DNA of 64,000 nucleotides, taken from assembly GCF_000143415.4 (NCBI RefSeq), contig NW_003314295.1, positions 995,038 to 1,059,037 of the forward strand, in the 5' to 3' direction. Positions 22,505 to 31,588 of the stretch are shown piece after piece (within the stretch, counting starts at the first letter, position 1; every line of letters begins with the position of its first letter). The notes beneath the pieces were generated by a model, which saw only the letters and a list, made by a program, of their open reading frames with translations, did no database searches and was not told the DNA's origin. The translations under genes and the position numbers were made by a program. The DNA is from Selaginella moellendorffii (lineage: Eukaryota > Streptophyta > Lycopodiopsida > Selaginellales > Selaginellaceae).

Positions 22505-23050
22505 CTAGGCTGCTGGTTTACTAGCACTGTGTTCTTCGTTTTGCTCGCCACCATTCTTGGCATCAGCGTCTAGCGATGGTGCTGTTGCCAATCCAGCAGG
22601 ATAAGAATCAGGCGGGACGGGATCGAGCGTCGAGGTCACGAGCAGCAGCTTCTCAAACGCGAGCTCAAACTTGTCGATGGTCGAGTAGATCTGGTCGGGC
22701 TCCAGCAGCAGCTCGCAGATTCTCTGGAGCGTGAAGGGCGCCGCGTCCTCGAACGAGGCGAGCTGGGCCGCGAGCTTCTTGAGGACACTGTAGACGGCCT
22801 TCTCGCCGTCGGCGCCATTTGCCTCATTGCTGGTGGGGGGAGCGCTGCTCGCGGTGTCGAGGTAGAGCCTCTTGACGACTTGGTTCAATCGAAACTGGAG
22901 GAGCTGCCTTAGGTGATGCCAATCGTGCCAGTACTTACCGCTCTTGGCGCTCATCGACACGATCCGCCGGAGCTCCGGAGTGAAGTCCATGGAGGATCCA
23001 TCGGCGCCGCTGCACAACGCGGCCAGTGAGGCATTGTCGTCCTCCCACAT
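22505..23050 (-). CDS. Protein phosphatase 4 regulatory subunit 2 (PPP4R2-like)
   Basis: Single-exon frame of 181 residues. The segment around residues 95-140 (PFTLQRICELLLEPDQIY followed by DKFELAFEKLLLV) matches the conserved core of PPP4R2, where the animal proteins have PFTIQRLCELL and DKF. PPP4R2 binds the PP4 catalytic subunit in the nucleus and centrosome region. The acidic C-terminus is shorter than in animals. It is tail-to-tail with the peptide gene, 65 bp apart. A TTTAGGGTT telo-box-like motif lies at 23060-23068, just upstream of the start codon. Confidence 0.8.
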   Translation of the reverse strand: MWEDDNASLAALCSGADGSSMDFTPELRRIVSMSAKSGKYWHDWHHLRQLLQFRLNQVVKRLYLDTASSAPPTSNEANGADGEKAVYSVLKKLAAQLASFEDAAPFTLQRICELLLEPDQIYSTIDKFELAFEKLLLVTSTLDPVPPDSYPAGLATAPSLDADAKNGGEQNEEHSASKPAA

Positions 23051-23068
23051 TGCTCAATCTTTAGGGTT

Positions 23069-24236
23069 CTTGGCTATGTTAATCAGTTAAGCTCTGAGAC
23101 AGTGATTAAAATAAAATAAAGTTCATTTGAAGTGCAAATTATGGATTATAAATTATTATTATTATTACTAATTTGTAAACTAATTAATATCTAAGATTAT
23201 GCTAATTCACTAATACTTCACTCCTGTCCATATCTATATTTATCTATGTGTTAAAGCATCAATTTGATAAATTTCATCCAAAAAACAAATTTGGCTCTAT
23301 CAGAATAATTTTTGCTCCAGGATTGCAATCCAAGGTGTGTGATCCTTGAGGGTAACAAGCACTACTAAAATCAATAAATCCTGTTTATAGAAAAAATAAA
23401 AAAATAAAAAAATATTTATTTAAAACACTCACTATAAGATTGTAGATCATTATGAACATAGTCCAAAAACATTTGAGTAATAAATGCACATTGTCCTTCA
23501 ATAATATTCAATTGAATACATCCCAACACTTAATCCAACACTAACAAATTCCAAATTATATAACATCTATAATCAAACATTTATTATACAAATCACACAA
23601 ATATATTATTATATTTACCTGAAGTTCATCAATAAACCTATCAATAATAGTTCATTCATAAAAATACAAGAATTTCAAAATACTTACAATACGTGTTTGT
23701 GAAAGGATTCCAGACCCAACTAAACCAAAATTAACACCTTGGAAGAATATTATTTCCAATTTTAAAATAAGCTTGTGGAAGTAGTAGTGCTACATAAACA
23801 AAAATAAAAAATGAAAATATTGTCAACAAGCAAATAACTATTACAAAATCTAATCACTTGACCATGAATCACTAGCATCTACAAAAGAATCTCCAAATGC
23901 AAATAATGCTCGAACTGAGGAATTTGTTTGCTAGGAAAACACAAAGTGTTGAAAAGCATAGAAATAAGAATGTAAAAGCCATTTCTTAGAATATATAAAA
24001 TGAAAATAACTGATGACTTGGTCTGCCTTTTATACTACAAAACCTTATAATTTTAGTGATCTAAAGATAAAAGAATCAATGGTGATAAGTCAATGGTTGG
24101 TGGTGGTGGTGACGCGCCACCTCCCAGTCAATAACAAGTGCATGCATTTTCTTCGAAGACACTCCGAGAAATTGTCAACACGGATCCTGACAGAATTTAA
24201 ATGTAAAGAGAGGAGGCAGCAAGAAGAGCAAGTACA
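23069..24236. other. AT-rich intergenic DNA
   Basis: About 1.2 kb of very AT-rich sequence with a short ATT triplet run near 23155-23170 and an A-rich run near 23390-23420. No gene recognised. The last 150 bases probably hold the promoter of the following small gene. Confidence 0.4.
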
Positions 24237-24545
24237 ATGAAAATGATCCTCAAGCTCGTTCTTGTTTGCATTTTGTCAGGTAAGTTGTTGATGATTTTTT
24301 TGGTAACTTTGTGGAAATTCATGATATTGGTTGGATCAGCTGCTACTGCAGTGGAAATGGTAAGTTTTTTATCTTGTATTTCTCTTCCTGTCTCAGGAAT
24401 GCTTGCTCCTCTGAAGCAGGCTAGATTGGGAATTGAAACATCACAATGCCTGGAGTGCACGCCACCAGCTCAGATTGAAACAGCACAATGCCCGGAGTGC
24501 AGGCCACCAGTTAGACCCCCTCCAGGACCTGGAATCAATCCATGA
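24237..24545 (+). CDS. Second small secreted peptide precursor ending in Asn-Pro
   Basis: Exons 24237-24279 and 24397-24545 give 63 residues. The intron (117 nt) is a multiple of three and stop-free, so a retained form would encode 102 residues. The N-terminus MKMILKLVLVCILSG is a signal peptide. The body has two Cys-x2-Cys pairs in a duplicated unit (IETSQCLECTPP then IETAQCPECRPP). The end is VRPPPGPGINP immediately before the stop. The Pro-rich end and final Asn-Pro resemble the gene at 22156-22439. Function unknown; a secreted signal or wall peptide is inferred. Confidence 0.6.
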   Translation: MKMILKLVLVCILSGKLLMIFLVTLWKFMILVGSAATAVEMVSFLSCISLPVSGMLAPLKQARLGIETSQCLECTPPAQIETAQCPECRPPVRPPPGPGINP

Positions 24546-24613
24546 AACTTTCAAGAGAAAAAAACTTATCTTTGTAGAAAACTCTGGAGCTTTTGTTTAT
24601 GCGAACTCTCTAG

Positions 24614-25321
24614 CTAGAGACGAAACAAAGCGACCAAAGTCGTAAATAGCAAAACGAAGGTCCGACTGGTAGGAGGAGCGCGATACTCATCTGAGGAGAA
24701 GCTTGCAGAGGATGATGTCGAGTTCGTCGTCGTGGTGTCGCTCGAGCTGGAGTTGGAGTGCGTCGGAGCGCTGTCGTTCTTGGCGGCCCCGGCAGCGTCG
24801 CGCAGTGCGTAGGCCGGGTTGAGCACCCGGTCGATGCTGATAACACCCAGCGTCCCCGGGCTCTGGACGTTTCCCTGGATGATAGCAGGCTTCGTGAGCG
24901 AGCTCCGATTTGAGTCGACGATCCTCATGTCTCCTCTCGTGTCCACCGTTATGAGAAAGCTCCGGCGGGGCAGCAGCGTCTCGACACGGGTCGTGGAGTT
25001 GGACTTGAAGCGCTGGACGTCGAGATAGTCGCTGGTGGCATGGAACTTGCAAAGGTCGGACATGAGGTCCATCATCGACGGGTCCACTCTGAGCTGGAAG
25101 ATAAGGTCCCGCAGAAGCTTGCTGTTGTCCGGCACAAACAGGGTCGCGGATTCCATGTTGTCGATCACCTCCGCGACGGACGTCTCCGTGAGGAGCGTGT
25201 TGAAGTTGCTAAACTCGGGATAGTGGCTGAGAATGGTGGTGAGATTGCGTGGTAAGGCCACAACTTTGCTGCTGCTCCACACGGCAAAGACGTAGGCGAC
25301 GACGACGAGAATGGCAGCCAT
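24614..25321 (-). CDS. Fasciclin-like (FAS1) cell-surface protein
   Basis: Single exon, 235 residues. A signal anchor or signal peptide (MAAILVVVAYVFAVW) is followed by one FAS1 domain at about 30-170, with the H1 box-like ESATLFVPDNSKL and the H2-type SPGTLGVISIDRVL. A Ser/Thr/Asn-rich linker with many N-glycosylation sites follows, and a final hydrophobic stretch (TFVLLFTTLVALF) fits a GPI-attachment signal. Plant fasciclin-like proteins sit in the wall or plasma membrane and act in adhesion and wall architecture. Lack of clear Ala-Pro arabinogalactan repeats makes it a simple FAS1 protein. Confidence 0.85.
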   Translation of the reverse strand: MAAILVVVAYVFAVWSSSKVVALPRNLTTILSHYPEFSNFNTLLTETSVAEVIDNMESATLFVPDNSKLLRDLIFQLRVDPSMMDLMSDLCKFHATSDYLDVQRFKSNSTTRVETLLPRRSFLITVDTRGDMRIVDSNRSSLTKPAIIQGNVQSPGTLGVISIDRVLNPAYALRDAAGAAKNDSAPTHSNSSSSDTTTTNSTSSSASFSSDEYRAPPTSRTFVLLFTTLVALFRL

Positions 25322-25682
25322 GGTCCACCCGAGACCTGTTTCTTTTTGTTGTTTTGTTAGGTAACAACGAAATCGAGAAACTTACTTGGAGCATTCGCAA
25401 GCGGCACCGTCTCTGGATTCTCTGGGTCTGGAATTTATAAGTTTGTATTTGGCGGCAGATGGAAGGCCAAACATTGAGCTTCACCACGCCTCAACTTCTC
25501 GTGTGGCGGCTCTACAGCTTACTTGCCGAGAATATTGGAGCCACTCTCACCTATGCTTGACGCAGTTGCTAACTCCCACAAAAATACCACGCGTTCCTCC
25601 AACCAAGACAAGCTACCCTGATAAAAACAGCATATCAGAACAAATGACATAAGCAAAGATGAATGAAAAACATACCGAGCTC

Positions 25683-27545
25683 TTATATAGTGACAGCACC
25701 GACTCTACTCTCCAGTTCGTCAGTATCTCCAACCTCTTCGTTCGGGCCGTCGTTCTCATCAATTTCTTCTGCTTCGTCTTCTTCATCACCCAGCTCGTTA
25801 TCTTCCAAGGGAGCTAGCACTGAAGTTCCGACTCCGCTTGCAAGCACTGACCTGACAGAGGCCAATCCCTTCGCAGAGATATGGTTGGACTCCAGAATGA
25901 GTAGCTTAAAGCGCGGCTTGGTTGTCACGGCCTTGGCAGCAGCAATGGCACCATCACTTCCAACGTCATTTAGCGTGAAGTCCAGCTCCTCTAAGTCATC
26001 GTGGCCTTGTCTCAGAGCGTTCGAAACAAGAATCACACCTTTGTCTTTCAGTTCGTTCTCTGCTAGGCTCAGCTTCTTCAGTGCGGCCTTCTTCTCCAAG
26101 AAGCGCACGAGATGCGGTGCACAGCTCGTACTTATGTCGTTGTTTCCCAGGTCCAAAACGCTTAGCTTTGGAGCCGTGGTCTCTAGAGCCTCCAGCACTG
26201 CTTGCACCCCGGCATTTTGCAATCCCAAATCACTTAAGTAGAGCTCCTCGAGTAAAGGCTGGGTCCTAAAAGCTTTTCCGAGAGCAAAACCTCCCTCCTC
26301 CCCAAAGATGTTGTCTCTCAAGTCGAGTTTCTTCAAGCTCGAACAAGCCTGGAGAGCCTCCGCCAATGCTACTGCTCCCTTGGTACCCACTCTACTGGAG
26401 GAGAGCTTGAAGTCCTCCAAGGCAGTAGCCTGACGGACGAGGCTGGCAATCCTTTCAGCCCCGAGATCACCACTCATGTTGTTGTGGAAGTGAAGAGTCC
26501 GGAGCTTGCTGCCTGAAACAAGCTCCACGATTGCCTTTGCAGCATCCGATGAAATCCCGTTGTTCTCAAAGCGAAGGTCCTCGAGATGCTTCTGCGACTT
26601 CAGCAATGAACCAAACGCCCGGACACCTTTCTCCCCGAGAGCGTTGTTGGAGAGATAGAGAAACCTCAAGTCGCTGCCTTCGAGAGCCGCCGAGAAGATA
26701 GACATCACGTCCAAAGCCTCGGGCTCTGGTCTTCCAGCCACGATATCCGAGAGATCAGCCCCGACCAGCCTCTCCTTACACCTCGAGAGCAGTCTTCCAG
26801 CAAACTCCGCAGCTTCCTTCGTGAATGCCCGATTGCTCAAACGAACTTTCGTGAAACCATGATCAGGATCAACCAGCGGCTGGAACACCTCCTCGGCTTT
26901 TTCTCGATCGAGCACGTCCCTGCTTCCACCGGAGATATCGAAGAGCTGGGGATCAACTTTAGTAGCTAGCGGGGGAGTGGAAGCAGAATCTCCAGTATCT
27001 TCCATCACCTCTTTCACGGCAGTCGTCACGGAAGAGGCATCTTTTTCTTGCCCAGTACCATCGATGGCGGTTTGAGCTTCCTCGGCCTTTTCCTTCTCTT
27101 TCTCTGGAAGCTTACCCGTCTTGAGAACCTCGAGCATCATCCGGCTCGCTTGCTTGGCGTAGATCCTCACGGCAGAGCTGCCATTGTTCCTGCCGCTCCC
27201 AGAAACCCCGGATACTTCTTGATCCTCCCTCTCTCCCTCCTCGAAGGCGCGCTCCTCCACCAATGCCGCTACCCGGGCGGCCTCTTGCGGCTCCACCGGC
27301 TGATAGAATGTCGACAGAGACTTGAGATTCTCGGCCATGCGATTCACGACATGCGATCTTGTGCGCGCGCCCGGCGGCCATAGCCGTATCGAGACCTCGC
27401 TCGCCGCTCCTCCGGCTGCATTTTCTTGGAAATAAATCTCTGGCAAGAAGAATCGATCATCAAACTTACGCGATGGCTTGCTGCGCAGATCGCTGGAGGA
27501 CGCTTCCTTGGATGCCGGCACAACCGCCGGAGAAACCATCGCCAA
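25683..27545 (-). CDS. RanGAP: Ran GTPase-activating protein with plant WPP domain
   Basis: Uninterrupted 620-residue frame. An N-terminal WPP domain (about 50-110, with SIRLWPPGARTRSHVVNRM) targets the nuclear envelope in plants. It is followed by a leucine-rich repeat domain (about 205-570; units such as LRFLYLSNNALGEKGVRAFG) and an acidic tail (DNELGDEEDEAEEIDEND). This order, WPP-LRR-acidic, is found in plant RanGAP only and identifies it firmly. It stimulates GTP hydrolysis on Ran for nuclear transport and mitosis. The stop of the upstream gene on the same strand lies only 81 bp from this start, with a TTTTAGGGTTC motif at about 27602 in between. Confidence 0.95.
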   Translation of the reverse strand: MAMVSPAVVPASKEASSSDLRSKPSRKFDDRFFLPEIYFQENAAGGAASEVSIRLWPPGARTRSHVVNRMAENLKSLSTFYQPVEPQEAARVAALVEERAFEEGEREDQEVSGVSGSGRNNGSSAVRIYAKQASRMMLEVLKTGKLPEKEKEKAEEAQTAIDGTGQEKDASSVTTAVKEVMEDTGDSASTPPLATKVDPQLFDISGGSRDVLDREKAEEVFQPLVDPDHGFTKVRLSNRAFTKEAAEFAGRLLSRCKERLVGADLSDIVAGRPEPEALDVMSIFSAALEGSDLRFLYLSNNALGEKGVRAFGSLLKSQKHLEDLRFENNGISSDAAKAIVELVSGSKLRTLHFHNNMSGDLGAERIASLVRQATALEDFKLSSSRVGTKGAVALAEALQACSSLKKLDLRDNIFGEEGGFALGKAFRTQPLLEELYLSDLGLQNAGVQAVLEALETTAPKLSVLDLGNNDISTSCAPHLVRFLEKKAALKKLSLAENELKDKGVILVSNALRQGHDDLEELDFTLNDVGSDGAIAAAKAVTTKPRFKLLILESNHISAKGLASVRSVLASGVGTSVLAPLEDNELGDEEDEAEEIDENDGPNEEVGDTDELESRVGAVTI

Positions 27546-27626
27546 GGCCCTAGAAGGAGAAAGCGCTCCCGCCGATAGAAATCTTAGGGCTCTTGGTGCA
27601 ATTTTAGGGTTCTCGGGTCAAAAATT

Positions 27627-28061
27627 TTACACAAACAAACTATCAAACTCGTCCAAGCTGGGAGCTTCTTTCTTGGAATCATAGATGACAACCGCTCTTC
27701 CCACCGGAGCTCTACCTAGAACTGGCTGAAATCCAGCGTCTGGTAAATCCCCCAAAGCCCATTGGCACTGAATTCGCACCGCCCGCCATATCTTGCCCCG
27801 ATCACTCGTGTTGCGGAGATGGAATACCTCGTCTGGCGCTTCCAGGCACCGGACGCATCCTGGAGCAGCAGCAACCATCACATTGACGATCGCAATCTTG
27901 GTTTGCCCTTGCTGCGCGTTTCGTGCTTGTAATCCAGCGTCGTCCCAGAGAACCACAAGGATCAAATCGTCGCGAAGAGCACGCCCCATTGCAACAAGGA
28001 CGTGATCCCTGAGCTCTCCACGAATTCCATGCCTCGCAAGCTCATCGCGCAAAGCAAGCAT
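27627..28061 (-). CDS. Small conserved-looking protein of unknown function
   Basis: The start at 28059-28061 gives 144 residues. The open frame extends further upstream but then runs into the divergent PPR gene, so the downstream Met is preferred. The protein is compact, with no signal peptide or membrane segment. It has a hydrophobic ILVVLWDDAGLQ strand region, KIAIVNVMVAAAPGC and an acidic C-terminus (SLDEFDSLFV). I do not recognise a family. An OB-fold-like small protein is possible, but this is a guess. It shares a 50-bp head-to-head promoter with the PPR gene. Confidence 0.6.
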   Translation of the reverse strand: MLALRDELARHGIRGELRDHVLVAMGRALRDDLILVVLWDDAGLQARNAQQGQTKIAIVNVMVAAAPGCVRCLEAPDEVFHLRNTSDRGKIWRAVRIQCQWALGDLPDAGFQPVLGRAPVGRAVVIYDSKKEAPSLDEFDSLFV

Positions 28062-28111
28062 AAACCCTGAGCGAAGAACCCTAAAAATCCAAATTTTAGG
28101 GTTCTTGAGGC
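28062..28111. promoter_or_regulatory. 50-bp bidirectional promoter/leader with paired telo-boxes
   Basis: Between the start codons of the minus-strand unknown gene and the plus-strand PPR gene lie AACCCTAAA (28078-28086) and TTTTAGGGTT (about 28094-28103). They form an inverted pair around a short spacer. Telo-box motifs of this kind are common near the transcription start of plant translation and housekeeping genes. No TATA box is visible. Confidence 0.6.
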
Positions 28112-30262
28112 ATGGCGACGCTGGAGGATTCGCTCGCCGCGCAGATCCGCTGCTGCCGCCGCGGAGCTGGCTTAAACCAAGGCAAGTTGCTGCATTCTCG
28201 GATTTCCACCACAGGCCTTGATCGCCAGACTTACATTGGCAATCTTCTCGTCCAGATGTACGGGCGGCTGGGCAGCACCCGCGACGCGCGGACGGCATTC
28301 GATGCGATCTACCGGCGCAACGTTTTCTCCTGGAATCTCTTGATCGGCGCCTACTGCAGCAATTGCCGGCATGGCGAGGCGCTTGATCTCTTCCAGGCGA
28401 TGATCCGCGAGGCGGCAGTGGATCCCAATCACATCACCTACATCGGGGTCGTGAGCGCGTGCTCCTGGCTGGGTGATCTCGCGCGGGGTCGGGAGATCCA
28501 CGCGAGGATCGTCGCGGATGGGCTCGGCGATTCTCATGTGTTCTTGGAGAATTCTCTCATCACCATGTATGGGAGGTGTGGGAGCTTGGAGGAGGCCAGG
28601 GGGATTTTCCAGAGGATGGCGAAGAAGGATACCGGGTCTTGGAATGCCCTCATGGCCGCTTGCGTGGAGAATGGGAGAGAGGCCGAGGCTGTGGAGCTTT
28701 ACAGGGAGATGGACGTAGCAGCGGATGGAATCACTTTCACCACTGTTCTTGGCGCTTGCTCCAGATCGATCGCCGATGGACGAGACATCCACAGGGACAT
28801 CTGGGCGACGACGTTTCGATCGGATGCGTCGGTGACTACCGCGCTGGTGACGATGTATGGGAGGAATGGGAGCTTGGCCGAGGCAAGGGAGGTGTTTGAG
28901 AGGATCCGGGACAAGAATGTGGTGGCCTGGACGTCCATGATCGTGGCTTGCGTCCACAATGGAGCGTATGTGGAGGCGCTCACGCTCAAGAGACGGATGG
29001 ATCTGGAAGGGGTGAAAGCAAACTCCGTCACCTTTGCGTCCGCGCTTGATGCTTGCTCCGGGGCTGGCTCGCTGGCCGATGGAAGACTTCTCGAAAGTAG
29101 TTTAAGCGCTCAAGGACTCGAGCGTGATCTTGTGCTCGGGACCGCTCTCATCGACATGTATGGGAAGTGCGGGAAGCCGGACGATGCAGCGGCGGTGTTC
29201 GCGAATCTCAAGTTCAAGAGTTTGATCGCGTGGAACGCGATGATCGGGGCGTGGTCTCACAATGTCCGCGGGAGAGAGGCGATGCACTTGTTCTGTAGGA
29301 TGGACCAGGAAGGGATTCAGAAGGACAGGATCACTTACCTCAACATCCTCGAAGCTCTTGGTCATGGATCGTTTCTACGCGAAGCGAAGGTCATCCACGC
29401 TCGGATAGTTGCCTCGGGTCTAGACTCCGAGGTAGCCATCGGCAACGCGATCGTCAACATGTATGGCAAGGCCGGCAGCCTCGCCGCTGCGAAGCTCGCG
29501 TTTGATGGACTCAAGCTGCGGGACGTGGTTTCATGGACGAGTATCATCGCAGCTTACTCGCGACAGGGGAGGCACAGAGAAGTTCCGGCGCTGTCTTGCG
29601 AAATGCATCTAGAAGGAGTGAAAGCAAACGGGATTACGTTCGTGCACATCCTGCACGCCTTCAGCCATTCGGGACTCGTCAGAGAAGGCTGCCTTTGCTT
29701 TGCCTCGATGATGGTGGATCACGGACTTCATGCGACTCGTGAGCTCTGCGGCTGCATGGTCGATCTGCTGGGGAAAGCGGGATGGATTCTGGAGGCCCAG
29801 GACATGATCAACGCTATGCCTTTCCAGCCTGACGCTGTTTCCTGGACGAGCTTGCTCAACGCTTGTGTCATCCACTCGGAAGTTCCGGATCGAGCTCGAC
29901 ACGCCGCAGCCGGTGCATACAAGCTGGAAGACAAGGACTTTGGTGCTCCTTATGTCGCGCTTTCCAATCTCTACTTCACTCAGTCTTCATCTCAAGGTAC
30001 TTCTCTATCGTGTTCTTTTCTCTCTTTAACTTCTTCTTGCAGGATCATCGTGAAATTCGATAGAGGCTACGCTATCCAGTCTCTACTTCACTCAGCCACG
30101 GATTCTCCACTTAGACCTCAGGTAAGAGTGATCCTGGGTCTCTCTCTCCTCAGTGGTCACGCTTGGGAAGTTCGATGCTCTATCACGAATGGGGCCTCCG
30201 GTTCTTCTCTCTTTCACGGGAATGGGAGAAATCCTTGGCTGGGACAAGAGGTAACGCGTTGA
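28112..30262 (+). CDS. PPR protein (PLS type) with a chimeric C-terminus
   Basis: Open frame of 716 residues. Residues 1-625 are PLS-type pentatricopeptide repeats (ITYIGVVSACS, VFLENSLITMYGRCGSLEEAR, VVAWTSMIVAC and so on) running into the start of an E motif (PYVALSNLY). PLS-type PPR proteins bind organellar RNA, often for editing. After about 29983 the similarity stops. A possible GTACTT donor at about 29997 and AG acceptor near 30041 suggest splicing. The frame then runs into a damaged copy of FAD synthetase exons (about 30080-30255). No DYW domain is present. The first 625 residues look intact, so it may still be functional. Confidence 0.85.
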   Translation: MATLEDSLAAQIRCCRRGAGLNQGKLLHSRISTTGLDRQTYIGNLLVQMYGRLGSTRDARTAFDAIYRRNVFSWNLLIGAYCSNCRHGEALDLFQAMIREAAVDPNHITYIGVVSACSWLGDLARGREIHARIVADGLGDSHVFLENSLITMYGRCGSLEEARGIFQRMAKKDTGSWNALMAACVENGREAEAVELYREMDVAADGITFTTVLGACSRSIADGRDIHRDIWATTFRSDASVTTALVTMYGRNGSLAEAREVFERIRDKNVVAWTSMIVACVHNGAYVEALTLKRRMDLEGVKANSVTFASALDACSGAGSLADGRLLESSLSAQGLERDLVLGTALIDMYGKCGKPDDAAAVFANLKFKSLIAWNAMIGAWSHNVRGREAMHLFCRMDQEGIQKDRITYLNILEALGHGSFLREAKVIHARIVASGLDSEVAIGNAIVNMYGKAGSLAAAKLAFDGLKLRDVVSWTSIIAAYSRQGRHREVPALSCEMHLEGVKANGITFVHILHAFSHSGLVREGCLCFASMMVDHGLHATRELCGCMVDLLGKAGWILEAQDMINAMPFQPDAVSWTSLLNACVIHSEVPDRARHAAAGAYKLEDKDFGAPYVALSNLYFTQSSSQGTSLSCSFLSLTSSCRIIVKFDRGYAIQSLLHSATDSPLRPQVRVILGLSLLSGHAWEVRCSITNGASGSSLFHGNGRNPWLGQEVTR
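30080..30256 (+). pseudogene. Fragment of the FAD synthetase gene
   Basis: This segment copies the end of exon 1, a shortened intron, and part of exon 2 of the gene at 32222-33535. Shared landmarks are GATTCTCCAC, ACCTCAGGTAAGAG and the block from CTTCACGAATGGGGCCTCCGG-like sequence to GACAAGAGGTAAC. About 30-35 bases of exon 2 coding for the nucleotide-binding HIGH-type motif are missing, so the copy cannot encode the enzyme. It lies inside the open tail of the PPR gene. Confidence 0.85.
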
Positions 30263-31318
30263 AATTTTTCTGGTTCTTACACAAGCGGGGCCATGACCAA
30301 GAGAAAGAAAAAGTTTCATGGTTTCATGACCAGGAGATGGAAAAGAAAAGAAAAAACGTACCAGAGGAATATAAATACAATGAGGGGTCTCTGTGTGGTT
30401 CTCACGACTTCTCAATTTAAGCACCAAATCTCTTTTAAGGAAAGGGATAAGGGATAACAAATTAGAGAGAGTGATCGGGGTGAGCCCCGATTTGCTCCAA
30501 ATCCCCACGTAAAAACAAACATATGCTACTTAATTTTAATTCTTGTGGGAGTGCCTCCTTAAGGAAGCGTTCCAAAAATTTTGATATGCCGCTATTATGT
30601 GGCCAGCACACGGTATTCTTTAGTAAAAGGCGAAAGAATAGTTCGCTTTGCGCTGACCACACGGCCTGTGTAATTTGCTTCACTTCTTCGATCGCTTTAT
30701 ATACTCATCCATAGGCTTGAAGCTAAGCTCCGGCATGTGGGATAACTCCACAAGCCCTAGGTCATCGTACACCCCTAGAAGCATATTCTCCGAATGGTTT
30801 TTCAAACATAATAGTGTTTTTTGTTTTTTTTTTTTTTAAAGAGGAGTCCCGAAGATCTTCAACGGATGAAGATTTTCAACGATTCACAATAATGGAGATC
30901 AAAATAGTCAGAATCTTTGGCCTGGAGAAGAGCCTCCTTGAACTGGGGACCCAGCCAGTCTTTCACAGGATGCTTTCTTTCGTCACACTGGCCTCTTGGT
31001 CCTCGAGATCTAGGAAGTAATTTCTTTTTCCTGCAAAAGGAAACAAGAAGAGTTGAATGCTGTACCACGCTGAATCTGTCATTGATGATATACATCAAGC
31101 TCGAAGGACCTCAGCGTGAAAGGCAATTAAGCAGCCACCGAAAGGCCACCTTGGCTTCCATGCCGCCTTCACTGGGAGCTTGGATCACTGTCACAACCTT
31201 GCACCCAGATGTTCTTCTGGCAGCTCACAGCGCGGAACCACTGCCATCGCTGGGAGCAGCATTCATCAGCTGGAGCACCTCCCATGAGTTCTATGGGAGG
31301 TTTTTTGTGTAAAAACAC
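30263..31318. other. Intergenic debris, no secure gene
   Basis: About 1 kb. A minus-strand frame at 30859-31098 has a plausible upstream AG acceptor, but no family can be named. A T-run lies at about 30822-30837. Several short stretches look like decayed coding sequence. Confidence 0.35.
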
Positions 31319-31588
31319 ATGTTAAGTTTTTCGAGAGAAATGTTTGATCGTGTGGCACAGCGGGATCTTACGTCCTGGCTTGCATGCGCATATATTCAGG
31401 TTGGGCATATACAAGAAGCTAGGAAACTCTTTAGCAAGATGCCCGTGAAGACGTCCGTGGCATGGACGGCACTCTTTGGCGCCGGGGTAAAATCTGGAGG
31501 GATGAGAGAAGCGCAAGACATGTTCCTTAAGATGGAAATGCTTCGCCAATACCTGGTTTCACTCGATTTTTCATCCATCGCCGGATAG
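31319..31588 (+). pseudogene. PPR gene fragment
   Basis: An isolated frame of 89 codons contains about two S-type PPR units (RDLTSWLACAYIQVGHIQEARKL; VAWTALFGAGVKSGGMREAQ). There is no preceding or following repeat array and no E domain. It resembles the pure S-type repeats of the PPR genes at 44-49 kb more than the adjacent PLS gene. It is read as a remnant. Confidence 0.7.

Noticed and set aside
27627-28298. The 223-residue extended form of the small minus-strand gene
   Set aside because: Its first 79 residues overlap the start of the divergent PPR coding region and look unlike protein-coding sequence; the Met at 28061 is better.
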